NCBI GenBank assembly: GCA_023525715.1
Contig: CM042013.1
Span: 74,368,494-74,432,493 of the forward strand
Direction: 5' to 3'
Source: Cichorium intybus
Taxonomy: Eukaryota; Streptophyta; Magnoliopsida; Asterales; Asteraceae
Length of the DNA: 64,000 bases
Shown here: positions 35,421-53,566 of the stretch, one piece after another
Numbering within the stretch: the first letter of the stretch is position 1
Layout: every line of letters begins with the position of its first letter
Program-made: the position numbers and the translations under genes
The notes under the pieces: generated by a model
The model's database searches: none
Told to the model about the DNA's origin: nothing
What the model saw: only the letters and a program-made list of their open reading frames with translations

Positions 35421-35530
35421 TTTCTTACCTTGGTGGATAAGCTGCTCCTTTTAAACCAAAGCTCATGGGTTCGAATCTCATGAGTTGGAATAAAATAAAA
35501 ACTCTTTCTCGGTGAACCAAAAAAAATGTA
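35421..35530 (+). mobile_element. SINE-like tRNA-derived sequence
   Basis: CTTGGTGGATAAGC (box A-like) is followed about 40 bp later by GGGTTCGAATCTC (box B), then an A-rich tail ending in AAAAAAAA near 35527. I could not find a clear target duplication. Confidence 0.5.
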
Positions 35531-37461
35531 AAATATATTAAATTTATATTAACCATATGCTGAAATTCTAATTAATGATCAAAACTAAAAAATTATACAT
35601 ATGAAAATATGTTAACAACAAAAATTAACTATTTGACAAACATCAACAAGACCATAACATACAACGTCTTTTGTGTTGCATATGTACAAGGCTCGACACC
35701 AGCACCCGAACTAGGTAGGCTAAAACAAAAACTTCAAACATCTTCTTATATACAAGTTTGGCATATTAGAGATTTAAACAAGACCATAACATGAAATATT
35801 CTCACACCGTTCATTAATGTAAATTCATCAATCTTTGTGTTTTTTTTCAACACTTAATTTGGACTAACCGCGTCAATTTCTAAGGGAGCCGTTTATATTC
35901 ATAACCAGAAGTTATGCATCTAATGCATAAATATGATGTCCCTACTAATTTTTTTCCAATTATTTAATTCATAAAATACCCGCGCAAACGTGCGGGCTCC
36001 GTGGTCCTTCTTGGAAACAATTTGATGCCATTGCTATATACTACCCCTAGAATACGATTTTGAGTTAGCCAAGCTATACATGTAAATTAAATACAACATA
36101 CACATGAAAAAGGCTATTAAAGTGATGAACCGAACGACACAAATGAGGAAAGTAGTCAAGAACAATCACATCTAAAGTACATATTATTGCTTGGCTCATG
36201 TAAACATCTAAAACAATGAGAGTTGAGCTAGGCCAAATTTTTCCTATGAGCTGTTACCGATGAAACCAAAGACAATAGTACAATCTACCCACGAGTCAAA
36301 CACGTCAAGCTGGTACAAAAGCTGCAACTACTGGCATATCAATGAAGGTTCGATTATATGGTAAAGGTGATTTATGTGAAAAGTGACATAAGCTTTCCCG
36401 ACTAGCGTTGTATGTGTTAAATCTACAGAGAAATCCCTTATGAATTTTGTTGCTCAAAACAAAAAACTAATCCAGCTTATTTGCAAATAAATTGAGCATT
36501 AATTAAGTGATATATGATCTGAACTCTGCACTAGCAAAATCTCAAGGAATGTAACACCCGAAAGTACTCAACAATAACAAAGATGTCTTCAAATCAGGCT
36601 TCAACAAGTCAGCAAGTTTTGCACTATGGAAAGAGTTTAGAATCATCACAACAGAATATTCAAGCTTCTTCATTATGAATGTTTAGCTTACCGTTCAGGA
36701 GCAAGTAAAATTATTCAAAAATAATCTACTGTAAAAGTTCGTGAGTATGAATTAAATGATCAAATTTCAATCACGGAATCACCTGTAAATCAACTAGTAA
36801 TTAGAATATTCCTTCACTGTTACCTACCTAAATAAGAACGACTACGAGACGTGAAGGGGCGACAGAAGAGAACCAAGCAACGGCGAAGAGATGGACAAGG
36901 ACGACGAGTGAAAACTACAAGCGATCGGCAGTCGGTCGGCGAGTAAACAGCCAAGTCAACGAGGAAGGAAAGGAGACGCCAGGAGAGGAGAGACGAAAAT
37001 GTTCCGTTTTTCTTTTGCCTTACGCTTTGTTCCCGACTCCAAAGTCGGGGAGATTTGGTGAGAAGTTAATTATTCATAGAGATAAATATTTTCAATTTAC
37101 TTATTTACCCTTCAATCTAGTAGTATATAACAAAGTGTGTTTTTTTTTTAATTATTCAATTTGTTGTTTTTTTTTGGTTACTTTTTGACCTTTTCTAATT
37201 GTTCAGTTGTTATTTTATTTTATTTTTGTTAACTTTCTCTTTACCAAAGTGTGTTTTTTTTTTTTACTTTTTTTAAAACCTTTTGTTGTTTTTTAATATT
37301 TTTACCTTTTTAATATATACACGGTTGATTAAATAAAGTTTTATAATAAGAACGTTTTTTATATACTTGGTAAGAAAATACTTTATTGAATCATTTAATT
37401 TAATATGCATTGAAATATGACGTAAAAATAATGACAAATAATATCAAGATGTACATGTTTC
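35531..37461. other. Region beside the Helitron remnant, with hairpin and GC-rich exon-like block
   Basis: 35988-36005 is a GC-rich hairpin (CCCGCGCAAACGTGCGGG), a style seen near plant Helitron ends. 36831-37010 is a GC-rich block unlike its neighbours. On the minus strand it reads like a 5' leader exon and ends at TAG|GTAACAG, a good splice donor. I suspect a captured host 5' exon, with no coding sequence recognised. The rest is AT-rich, with T runs at 37140-37310. Confidence 0.4.
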
Positions 37462-38010
37462 TTAAAATGCAAATGAATTATGTAACCCTTCTCTACTCTT
37501 AACTTTGAATAACGTGACATACAACTGACCATGAATTATGTAATCCTTCTCAACCTTTGACAATGATTGTCCTTGACTTTTGTTTATCGTCATAGCAAAA
37601 CAAACAGTAAGTGGAAATTGTCTTCTAGAAATAAAAGTCCGATGACCAATATTACTTCCGGTTATAACAACTGCTTCAATGACACAATTACCCAATGGAA
37701 GCACCTGAAGAATAGTTCCATTGCGTAAGCCATTTTTCTGGTCAATGTTTCGTAGTAACATATCCGGAACACCTACATTTGGATGCAACTTATGGTTTTG
37801 CAATCTGGATAATATAAGCCTATTTAAAACATCAGGTGAGTATAACGCCTCATTAAAAGTTTCTTGAATAAACTTTGATTGACAGATGCTATTTGAACTC
37901 AAATATTCTTTATCTTCTCCTAGAAACAATGATAGTAAACGATCATTTATTTCCTAAACATCTTCATTTTTCGATGCCAATATCGCTCTATCTTGAAAAT
38001 AAGTTAGGAT
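37462..38010 (-). pseudogene. Helitron PIF1-like helicase, C-terminal fragment
   Basis: Minus-strand reading: YFQDRAILASKNEDV, a TAG (37954-37956), EINDRLLSLFLGEDKEYLSS, then PDVLNRLILSRLQNHKLHPNVGVPDMLLRNID...GLRNGTILQV, and RRQFPLTVCFAMTINKSQGQSLSKV...HGQLYVTLFKV. These are the last conserved blocks of the Helitron RepHel helicase (FAMTINKSQGQ is the hallmark). The Rep nuclease and front of the helicase are absent, a piece before YIIHGQLYV is deleted, and an in-frame stop is present. It is a dead remnant of an autonomous Helitron. Confidence 0.85.
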
Positions 38011-43477
<5,467 letters not shown>

Positions 43478-43549
43478 TCTCTTCCTAACTATTGGACTCA
43501 AACTCTCGAGAACATCTGAATGCTGGCCCCCCAAGTTTTGAAGCTTATC
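43478..43549 (-). pseudogene. NAP1-like (nucleosome assembly protein) exon fragment
   Basis: On the minus strand TTTTTTTGCAG|GATAAGC is a good acceptor, followed by 24 codons (DKLQNLGGQHSDVLESLSP..., ending IVRKR) that match the conserved N-terminal region of plant NAP1 histone chaperones (usual form KLQNLAGQHSDVLE). The match then stops. The upstream side is intron-like, so genomic DNA was copied. I did not find neighbouring NAP1 exons. A single short exon is limited evidence. Confidence 0.55.
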
Positions 43550-44205
43550 CTGCAAAAAAATCCAAAAACAATCCCACAAGTCGGTATACATGAAACCAAT
43601 GAACACTTTAAAAAAAATCACATCTCCAAAAGAGGATTGAAACCCAGAACTTGAACTCAATTTCTTGTGGGTTTACCGAATTTAGATCCCAAGAAAGAAG
43701 ACATGAATAAGGAGAAATCGATAAACAGAAATCAGGAATAAGCGGTAAGAAAAACTGAAGGCCAATCGACGAACAGATGAGGTCTGAAGAATTTGTAGGG
43801 GAGACGACTATGAGGCCTGAAGTTTAAAGAATTCTGATGGGTGTCCTTCCTTTTCCCCATGAATCAGGCGGAGGCAGAGGGTATAGAAGAAGAAGAAAGA
43901 GAAAGGCCTTGGGTAGTCATGGAGATAGAAATCAATTTCTTGAACAACGAAGCAGGAGGTGTTACATAGATTAGAAGAAGGAAGGGGAAGAAGACACTTG
44001 TGTAACACATGGCGATAGGAGATCAGGAGAAAAGGGGCACCCCGCTAAAAATCCCAAAACCCCCCACCCCCATGAAATCTTCTAGAAGACTTACGGTTTT
44101 TAATATATAGGGTAATGAGCTACGCCTACATGACCAAGTCATAATATACTTTGTTTTTGATTATCTATTAATGTTTATATCATTTACAGTTAATATTATC
44201 GAGCA
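43550..44205. other. Sequence around the NAP1-like fragment
   Basis: Minus-strand intron-like sequence precedes the NAP1-like exon, and farther up a pyrimidine-rich leader-like stretch (43800-44090) could be its captured 5' region. No further coding match. Confidence 0.35.

Positions 44206-44262
<57 letters not shown>
44206..44262. repeat. (ATT)n microsatellite
   Basis: About 19 uninterrupted ATT units. Confidence 0.98.
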
Positions 44263-46401
44263 TGTAATTAATTTTATCAATAAGAGTAAAATTATTATCC
44301 TTAAGTTGTTGGTTTCTTCAACAACATTATAGTTTTTTTCAAACGATGAGTACCTTTTTTTCTTTTGATTTTATGAAAAAAATTAAATATGTTTTTCTAT
44401 TTATATTCATACTTTTATTTTATGTTATTTTATTTGGAATCTAAATAATTTAATATCATTGTAGGAAAATCATATACATCTTAAAAGTCAAAAGCATCAA
44501 ATTTCCTATAATAAGTGAACCTTGTTTCCAAGGGGACAAAAGCTTCGACTAAATGGTTACAACCAATAAATATTAATAAATTCCGTAAAAAATATTTATA
44601 AATAGAGAGCAAAAATGATACACAAGTATATTCTTCTAAAAAATATAACATTAGAATAATATAATTTTTAGCAACAATTAGACTGTTGATTGGTAAGTAA
44701 CAAAGTTTGATTCTTAAACACAAAATTTGATTCATAATAAATTTGTTTTTTATTTTATTGGTTAAGTGCCACATTTCGAGGAAAAGTTTTGTATTAATCC
44801 CTAAATCAGTCATCACTTAAATTAGATAATTTATACTAATACCCTTGATATAATAAAGAGTTTTTAAATTTGAATCCAATTAAATCAACAAATAGAACAT
44901 GCATTAAAACAGATCAATCTAAAACACCTCACAAGCCAAGGACAATATGAATATATTGCCTCTCAAGTTAGTACTCCATAAATTAAAGGTTTTGAACTCA
45001 ATTTCAAGCAGGATTTAAACTATTAAAATAAGTCAGTTTAAACATACAAGTATTAAATCAATCTAAAATTTACTTTTGGCTTTGTAGCAGCAACATCATC
45101 AGATCATACAATTCATGTCTTCATCATCACCTGAAAATAAATAAGCATAAAAATATTAGACAAGAATTCTTGTCGATAGTCAAAGACCAAAAGTATAAAT
45201 TAAATCTGTCAAAATAATTTAAACTGGCAATGGGATGTATGATCTTATCCCTTAAGGACCAAAACTGAAAAAAAAAATAGAGGGACGTAAACTGTAATAT
45301 CAGTAACAACAAACTGAAAAAAAAAATAGATCCAAGGACCTAAAACTGTCAAAAGATAAAAGCAATAAATGAAAGTACATTGCTATTCTTGCTAAGTTAA
45401 TGAAATGAGGATGCTATAAATAATCAAAACAAAAGGCTGGTATTTTGTATAATATAATTTATATTTGCTGCGTATTGGTTTTGTTTATGTTATCAAATCT
45501 GTCAATAGGACCAAAACGGTCAACATTTTCAACCGGGGCACACACACATACACTCGCTGTAAACATTATCAAATCTGTCAAAAAGACAAAAACTAACGAA
45601 ATAACCAAATCAGTCAAAAGGACCAAAAACTGTCAAAAGTATAAAATCCAACGACCTAAACTGTCAAAATAGAAAAACAGTAAACGAAATTTTCATCTGA
45701 TGTGAAGGTAATCAAAAAGTCTTACTAAATCGTCAAAAAAACTCACCCAATCACATCTTCCTCCTCAACTTCTAGTCTAATCACACAAAAATACAAATCA
45801 TGATATAATGCATCTAAGTATAATCACAAAATCAATTCAAAGTTAAAAGTTAAAAATGGTACAAACAGTGTTGCTGAAAATAGAGAAACATATGCATTAC
45901 AAATCACGAAACCAATTTTATCAGACCTTGTTTTGATTTGTTTCTTTTTAATATTTCAAGATGAAATAGGATCCCAACCACTATCAGGTTCAAGGATCTG
46001 CAAGTTCAATTATGATATAGTACTTTTGAGAGATTTTGAGTCATATGAACTAAATCTCTAAATGCCTACACAAAAAAACATAGGACATACCGAGACTACA
46101 TGTCAACAATGTCTAAACTCTGAAGTTGGAAGAACCCCAATAGTGGATAAAACTCCATGTGAAGACCCACATACTTACACGGTGCACTTGAAATTTAAGA
46201 CCAAATCTATATCGGAAACTTGGTCAAGAATCTCCTATTAACATATGACATAAAATATCAGCGTTAATACCAAACACAAATAAGTAAAATTCATACTTAC
46301 TGCTTGCATTATTGTTCAATGAATTCCATCCAAAATGAACCCAATTTCACCCTCTATAAACCTTCTTCCAACCCCTTTCACAACAGACCAAAAATTACTT
46401 C
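44263..46401. other. AT-rich region, no gene identified
   Basis: 45230-45680 contains loosely repeated wording (CTGTCAAAAGGACCAAAA, ACTGAAAAAAAAAATAGA twice at 45264 and 45312). Nothing coding is recognised. Confidence 0.45.
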
Positions 46402-46543
46402 CTCTGGCTGCCAGGGGCGGAGCCAGGGACCGAACCAAGGGGTAGCATAAATTTTTTGCGGCATACTAAAACTAAAATATACAGTTTAATTAAACATTAC
46501 AATCCGACAAACTAATCTTAAAACTAATGCTTACATTGCAAAG

Positions 46544-46870
46544 CTATCCTCTTCGTGTAGCCAGTTTATAAAAACGATCAACTATTTTGTCATCCGTAGC
46601 CGCCATAAGTGCTTCCTTTTCCACCGTACAAATCAAAGCACCATTCAAAAATTCGTCACCTATTTTATTACGCAAATCCGTATTCACTAACTTCATCGCA
46701 GAAAAACATCGTTCAACGGTCGCGGTGGCTACGGGCAAAATCAAAGTTAACTTTAATAACCTATAAACCAAATGAAAAGAGAGATTTTTTCCCGTTTCCA
46801 CCATTAAGCGAGAGAGTTCCGAAATTCCTTTCAAGTTGGCAAATTTATCATCATGTATCAAAGAGTGATA
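46544..46870 (-). pseudogene. hAT transposase C-terminal dimerisation domain fragment
   Basis: Reads YRLLKLTLILPVATATVERC FSAMKLV, then LRNKIGDEFLNGALIC and RFYKLATRRG before a stop at 46544. This is the conserved end of hAT transposases of the ZMYM/TTF-zinc-finger type, used for dimer formation. The zinc finger and catalytic core are missing, and the open frame upstream of about 46870 is unrelated low-complexity sequence. Confidence 0.85.
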
Positions 46871-47035
46871 ATATACATTGTGTTTGACGGCAGAATGGGG
46901 ATAGAAGACAAAAAAAAAAAAAAAAATTGCCTTTCTGTTCGCCGCACGCAGGAAAACAACCAAAAAAAAATGGTCCTTACTTTTGTTTGGGACTTTGACC
47001 ATTTTGTATTCGATGTGTTTTTTTTTCAATTTTTG

Positions 47036-47170
47036 TTGGGTATTTGCGAGAATAAGGTGGCAAGGAAACGATATAAAAAAAAGTCTTGGAGCGCTGCTAG
47101 CAAGATTCGAACATGAGTCCTTCTTGTTTCAAGACAAGGGATTTACCAACCCAACTAAACTCATATTTGT
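47036..47170 (-). mobile_element. SINE-like tRNA-derived sequence inside the hAT remnant
   Basis: On the minus strand TAGTTGGGTTGGTAAATC resembles box A and TGTTCGAATCTTG resembles box B, spaced as in a tRNA. Ends are unclear. Confidence 0.45.
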
Positions 47171-47594
47171 GCTTTTTAGGGGAAGCACCTGATGTTATCT
47201 AGGGGGAGCACCAATACATAAAAAAAATTATCGCGATTTTTTTACCCTTCATGACATAATTTAAGGGGTAGCACGGGCACTCGGGTGCTACCCATAGGTC
47301 CGCCCCTGCTCTGGCACAAGCTTGCCCTCATTCACAGCATCCGCAATCTAACAAAAAAGAACACGAATCATGAAAACCAAGTGTAAAATTGGATCGAGGC
47401 AAAAAACCAAATCAATCATACTCGCTAATATTTTGATCAAGGAGAAAGGAACATATAGCAAGAACACGATTTCAGATTGACATACAAGTTAAAAGGATTT
47501 CAAGGAAAAGGAACATAACGAAGTGCAATTTAAAAAAAAATGGATTTAAAGGCTACAAAAAGTTCATCTGATTTCATAAATAGATTAAAAAAAT

Positions 47595-48120
47595 GGGCTA
47601 ATAACATAAAAACCACTGTAATTTGGCCAAAATCCGGTTTAAGCACTATATTTTTTTTGTTCTGAAAAAACCACTCATATTTTCAAAAAATTCGTAAAAA
47701 CCACTCATATTTTCAAAAAGATACATTGCGACCACTATAACAAATAAAAGTCAAGATTGTATGCCGCCAACTCGGAACACTTCTTACACCTGTCGCATTC
47801 AAAATTTAGTGGATTCATTTGGATACTCTATGCATTCACAATGTGGCCGAAGAGCTGCACTTACGAATACCAAAATCACATATAGACAACTTTATGTATC
47901 ATTTTTACTGCAATAGAGTTCCAATATTTGATTCAAATGTCGATATAGAACTTTTCACATAATGTTTCTATGAAAATAATCCTTAAAAGTTATAAAATAA
48001 AAAGAATAGTGGTCAATGTGGAATATTTTGAAAGTATGAGTGGTTTTTATGGAACAAAAAAAATATAGTGGTTAAACCGGAATTTTTGTCAAACTACAGT
48101 GGGTTTTATGTTATTAACCC
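47595..48120. mobile_element. Mutator-like MITE with long terminal inverted repeats (526 bp)
   Basis: The left arm GGGCTAATAACATAAAAACC... and right arm ...GTTTTATGTTATTAACCC are inverted copies for about 115 bp, including CGGTTTAA(G/C)CACTATATTTTTTT and AAAAACCACTCATA. TAAAAAAAT (47586-47594) and TAAAAAAAAT (48121-48130) form a 9-10 bp duplication. No coding sequence in the core. Confidence 0.8.
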
Positions 48121-48268
48121 TAAAAAAAATAAGAGGAGTTTAGACGGTTCCCAGGCAGTGCAATTTCAAAAAACAAAAATCGATTTGTTCTCAAGCAAAA
48201 ACACGATTTCATATTAACATCAAAATTGAAGGTAATATGAGACGATAATTAATTGGAGGATTTCTTAT

Positions 48269-48709
48269 TGTTGGAAAATAAAGGATCTTTTGTGTATGCG
48301 AATGTGTCTATGTTAAATGGTTAAATATAAGAACAAGTATATGATTTTATGCAGCTATATATAGGAAGAAACAATGGGTAAAATGGCTGAAATCAAGAGT
48401 TCATGTACTTGATATTTTAAGACAAAATACAATTAATGAAGTAAGGAAACAATGCCTACAACTTGGTGCTCTTTTAGACTATTACAATAGCACTCTTATA
48501 TAGTTAATACATGGACCAAACTCACGATATAAATGGAAAGGAAATGCTGGAAAGATAACACTCACATGCATAAAGCAAACATAAGAAGATGGGTGAGTTG
48601 TCACCCATGTGATCATAGATCTTGACACCAAAGTGTTGCAAAATAAGGGTTGTCAAGATAGTTTTCTTTTTGTTTAAAAATGTGAAGTTGGGTTTAATAA
48701 AAATCTACA
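48269..48709 (-). repeat. Copia B 3' LTR
   Basis: Runs from TGTTGGAAAATAAAGG to AAAATCTACA and is nearly identical to 53859-54301. Confidence 0.93.
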
Positions 48710-48720
48710 TTCTCCCCCTT
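48710..48720 (-). other. Copia B polypurine tract
   Basis: Minus strand AAGGGGGAGAA immediately before the TG of the 3' LTR. Confidence 0.85.
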
Positions 48721-48871
48721 AAACCGAACTTGACTCGGTATCCGTTGCATCGACCGTTCTTCGCATTTGATCACGTTTTTCATATTTCATGCATGCCACC
48801 TTGCTTCGATAATAAAACATGAAATTCTTCTTCAATACGATCACTAATTTGTTGTCAAAGAAAATAACCGG

Positions 48872-49174
48872 TCATTTGTACCGGGTCATTTTTACCAACA
48901 AATTTATCAACCAAACGTCAAAGTCATCCGTCGTCTTAGCCGTTATAAACTCCGCTCCACAAATTTCAGTTCCGAATCCATAGAAAAAAATTCCCGGGCT
49001 GAAATTTTCAATACCGTACTCCCCCAAAAGCTTCAAATCGTAAGTCGTTTTTTTTAGCGACACTTTTCCATAAACGACAAAATCTTTTTCGGGTTTGCGT
49101 TGGATAGAAAAAACACCACTTATTTCGGTCAAAATCAATCTCTTCCATTCATCAAAAAACATGCTGCGATTCAT
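48872..49174 (-). CDS. Unrecognised ORF at the 3' end of copia B
   Basis: A 100-codon open frame (ISGVFSIQRKPEKDFVVYGK, then YDLKLLGEYGIENFSPGIFFYGFG) fills much of the place where integrase and RT should be. I recognise no copia domain or host family. It starts from an ATG-like position after stops that close the protease frame. It could be out-of-frame debris, a captured sequence, or a product peculiar to this element. Confidence 0.3.
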   Translation of the reverse strand: MNRSMFFDEWKRLILTEISGVFSIQRKPEKDFVVYGKVSLKKTTYDLKLLGEYGIENFSPGIFFYGFGTEICGAEFITAKTTDDFDVWLINLLVKMTRYK

Positions 49175-50525
49175 TCGCGGTTTCCTTTTCCGTTCGTCGA
49201 AAAACCGGTATCCTTTTTCACATTTTCGATATCAATATTCACTATGTGCTTATTCGGATCATCTAGTCTCTTTAGATGCGAACCTGCGAATTTATAGTTC
49301 TCCAAGAAAACAAAACGTTTCATGGTATAAAAATTGGCATATCGAAGACGTTGATGCCACAACCAACCGGAATCATCTCGGGATGAAAATTGACATATTT
49401 TTCGTATCGTCTTTAAAAATGTCTTATAGAGTCTTTTACGAGATCTTTTTGCTTCTAAAAATAAATTATTTTTATAATCAAATACCCGTAAAATATCGTC
49501 ATCCATTACGACTCGATTCTCATTTTTCGTTAGTTGTCCAAGACTTATAACTTTACTTTTAAGTCTTGGAATGTAATATACATCGTTGAGTTCTTTTTGG
49601 TCTCCGTTACCGTAATCAACCAAGATCACACATTTTCCTTTGATGTCGATCCTTAACCCGTCTCCAAATCGAGTGTGACCCGTCACACTCTCGTCTAGTT
49701 CATGGAACTTTGAACGATCTCCGGTCATATGATTACTAGCACCGTTGTCAAGATACCATACCTCGGATTCGACATGGCTTTCTTCGGACGCAAGAAGATT
49801 AACGTCACTATTTTCTTTTAGCGACACCTTCCCGGATTTGTCTTCATGCGAGATCGCCATCATTAAAACGGGCTCTTCGTCTTCATCGGTTTGGATGAGG
49901 TTCACCTCCTCATCTTGTTTCTTGTTCGGACATTCCGATGCATAATGACCGAATTTCTCACAAGTAAAACATTTAATTTTACTTTTATCCTTTTGGCGAG
50001 GATTGTAGTCGTTCCGATTTCCTTTGGACTCATGACCATCTCTTCGGCCACGCCCACCACCTTGACCACGTCCCCGGTCTTCACCCTCGTCGGTTTACTT
50101 AGATCGAGATGCCCACTCGGCATGTGTAAGCAATAAAGAAGGTCCTTCTTCTCGTTCTTCATACCCTCGAAGTCGCTCTTCGTGGGTCGCCAACAACCTC
50201 TTCGACCGTCATGTTTTTCAAGTCACCAAATTGTTCGATAGATGTCACGATTTGTATAAATTTCATCGGGACGGCTCGAAGGAACTTCTTCACCACCGTG
50301 CTCTCCTCGATCTTTTCACAAAGAGATTGAATACCGGTTACAATTGTATTCAATCTCATGACAAAATCATCTACCGTCTCACCGTTTTTCATTCTGATCA
50401 CCTCGAAGTCACTTCTCAAGGTTTGTACCTTTGCCTCTGTCAACCGATTAGCACCCATATACAACGTTTTTAGCGTTTCCTATGCTTCTTTAGCCGTGTC
50501 CTTCTCGGCCAACATTAGAAGTACG

Positions 50526-53500
50526 TGTAACAATTGTAAATTTTGGTCAACGAAAGTCAACTATAGTCAAATGAAGCGTACGTTAATCCTTATGTTGAAA
50601 AGTAATTTTTCCATAATTTTACGATGTATTATTAGATATTATAATACTACTTACGCTAATTCAAATCAATTATTGGGCAAACGCTGTAAATACAGATAAT
50701 AAACGATAAAAATTTGATAATCATGCGAATATTGTTTTGGTATTAATATTCATAAAGCGAGGTATTCATAAACACGAATCCATAGATATAAAGAACGTTT
50801 AAAACGGAGCTCGTATGCACAAGATACAACTATTATAAGAAAACAAGCCAGTGTAACACTAGTTTTCTTTAAGTACATAAACCGTTTCGATCCATTGAGG
50901 CACTTGCACACCTCGGATGGAAATTCCGAGAACATTTTTGGACTCAGCCTATAATGTATTATTTGATTCCATACTCGAAATATTTTTTAGTAAAAATATT
51001 TATAAAAGTCGAAAAATCGGATGTGTCGGATAAAGAACACATATTTAAACGCGATTTCCCGGAGTTCTATAACTCGAAAAATAAATCCGTTTGGGTTTCT
51101 GAAACCGGTGCACTCGGCTCGACAATTCTCCGGTCTTGAAAAAAATATTAGACATCGGGATCTTGCACACGAATTATCTCATTTATGGCATCACATTCAC
51201 CAACCATTCACCAACCATTCACCAACCCCAACTACTCCATGAGACTATAAATAAGAGGCTTTGCATCTCATTTTTTTTCACCAATTCACCAAAGCTTCTA
51301 GCTTTTTCTTTCTTTCTCCAATTGCTCTCCTTTTGGCCAAGAACACCACCACCATTGGCCATCGCTCCACCACCGTCGCACCATCACTTTGCCGCACAAA
51401 ACCTTGTTGTTTTGTGGTGTTATTTCGCGGTGCTTCTCAAACATGATCGTTCTTATATCTAAACCGAATTTACGCTTCAAATGTGAGTACATACCCCTTC
51501 TTTTTATCTTTATTCAAGTTTTTAGGGGAGAATGCAAGTTATACTATAAAAAAGGTTATTTATACTCATTTGCAATAATAGTAAACAAAATACGAACTTG
51601 GTAAATGCCGTTATTATAACAATTCAATTATAATTCCAAAAATAATATCGATTGATCTACTTACGAGAGCGGCGCCGATTAATTGGGCTAGGTTGCTGGA
51701 TTTCCGAAAGGCTTTTACGCCGAAAGGGTCCTGCCTCCCCATTTGATCTTCTACGTGGTCGTTCTTTACTTGATAGTCATGAAGTATTATATTGGAATTA
51801 ATAAAAGATATAACCAAGTTATTTCACCATTTTTGTGGGAATTAACTTAAAAATATGTTTTATGAACATTTAAACAAGTTAACTTATATACATGTTTATA
51901 TTCAAATGTACAACGGAACAGTTAAAATAAACTATAATATGTATAGTTTATGGGTACAAACACTATCATGACCTTTTGGAACAAAACGGATTAATAATAT
52001 GAAAGTATATAATTATTATACACTATTTTATTATCATGGAAAGTGATAATGGCAAATACCGGGGTTTTTCTTATACAAATTTTACGTAAACAAGTTGATC
52101 AAATACATACATTTTTGTGAGATGGGTCTTCACAGTGCTTATTTAAGTACATACTATAAGTCCTGAATTTATAACCAGAGTCTCGGTAAGAGAACGTGAT
52201 AATTGTGTATAGATCTATACGGGATTGACAACCCCGCACCTATGGTTGCTAGCTACAACTACGACCGACGGGTCAAGGGTGACAAATGTCATAACATTCC
52301 GACGCCTGAAGAACGTCGCAGCAGGTATAACATGTCACAGTATGGTTATAGGACGTCTCACATGGGAAAATCAACTATACATTTTGTTTACGGGAAAATA
52401 TACACTTCAAATAGTTTTAAACTATATTACAACTTACGTTATACATTTTTAGTCTTTGGACCTCAAATATTACAACACGTTTATAAGAAAATATTGGATT
52501 TTATGGGTTACGATACTATATTTTACAAGGAAATGGATTTCTCATACAAGTTTTATGGAATTAAAAATACATTCTAACAAGGCTTTCAATGAGAAGAAAG
52601 CAGGGGCGGAAAGATTTTCCTTTTAGACACGTTCCCTCCCAGTTTGATCAACGGGATCAGTCGGCTAGAGAGCGGGGCTATTCTTCTTCCGAGGAGACAA
52701 AGTAGTCTCTTGTACTGACCGAACCCTTAGTTCAGAGGTCTTCGTCAACATGTTACGAAGCTCCAGTCTGGCGGTCGACTTGATGCGGGAGAGGCATGAG
52801 TGCAGTTCGATCTTGTGGTGTATTCCTTTGTAGTGAGTAGGGCCTCTTTCTCGTTGATCAGTTCGCCTCCGCTCTATTGAAAGGTCTCCATTCCTACGGC
52901 GGTTTTGTCAATGAACCCGTGGATAAGTAGGCCTTTCTTGCAGACCGATCTTCTGCCGAGTTTCTTAATACAAGTATAGTTTACTTATACATACGAGTTT
53001 TATGAAATTAAAACTACAATTTAGTAAGATACAAATAAAAATACGATTTTCCTTACGTAAAGGTTTTATGAAATTAGATCTACAATTAATCTACGAATAA
53101 ACATGTATTTACATGGTTTCATACAAGAATAATACTATTTTCAAGTATAGAACACTTATACATTTTCGGTCTTTGAGTTTTTAAGACTACGACTCATTTA
53201 TAAGAAAATATTGGATTTTCTGGTTTCAAACACTATCTCTTTACAAAGAAAAAGGACTATGGATTTTCTCATACAAAAATCTTATGAACTCACCACCGTA
53301 ATGTTGACACTCTTTCAAACTACTTGTATTCTCAGGTAACAATTAGTCAGGTCCGACTACCCTTTTGGGATGGGATGCGAAGACGTCTCTTTTACTTATT
53401 TTGTTATCATACTGTAATTGGGATGGGACGCGAAGACTATGTAACTTTCCAATTATAATGTATGATGGTTGTTTATCCACTTATGTTTCAATGTATGCAA

Positions 53501-53566
53501 TGGTTGTGATATTATGTTCCGTTCCACCCTCAGACGATTCCGCCATCGTGGTTTGGGGGTGTGACA
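50526..53566 (+). mobile_element. Solo LTR of a Ty3/gypsy element (3041 bp) inside copia B
   Basis: Ends are TGTAACAATTG and TTTGGGGGTGTGACA, with GTACG duplicated at 50521-50525 and 53567-53571. The termini resemble those of the LTR at 2735-4198, and a plus-strand TATA box is present, so the orientation is probably plus. No gag-pol lies inside. Recombination between the two LTRs of a full element would leave this scar. A GC-richer block at 52590-52950 has no recognised function. Confidence 0.85.
51246..51253 (+). promoter_or_regulatory. TATA box in solo LTR
   Basis: TATAAATA in the context GACTATAAATAAGAGG, followed by a pyrimidine-rich leader-like stretch. Confidence 0.5.

Larger units (their letters stand above)
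46412..47308 (-). mobile_element. hAT-like element remnant (about 0.9 kb)
   Basis: The left end CAGGGGCGGAGC and right end GGTCCGCCCCTG are inverted copies of a typical hAT terminus. CTCTGGCT (46402-46409) and CTCTGGCA (47309-47316) would be an 8-bp duplication with one change, though two extra bases sit at the left junction. The interior has only the last part of a transposase and a SINE-like insert. Confidence 0.7.

Noticed and set aside
46870..47029. N-terminal half of the open frame that contains the hAT domain
   Set aside because: It is poly-Phe and poly-Lys low-complexity sequence from T/A runs, not transposase.
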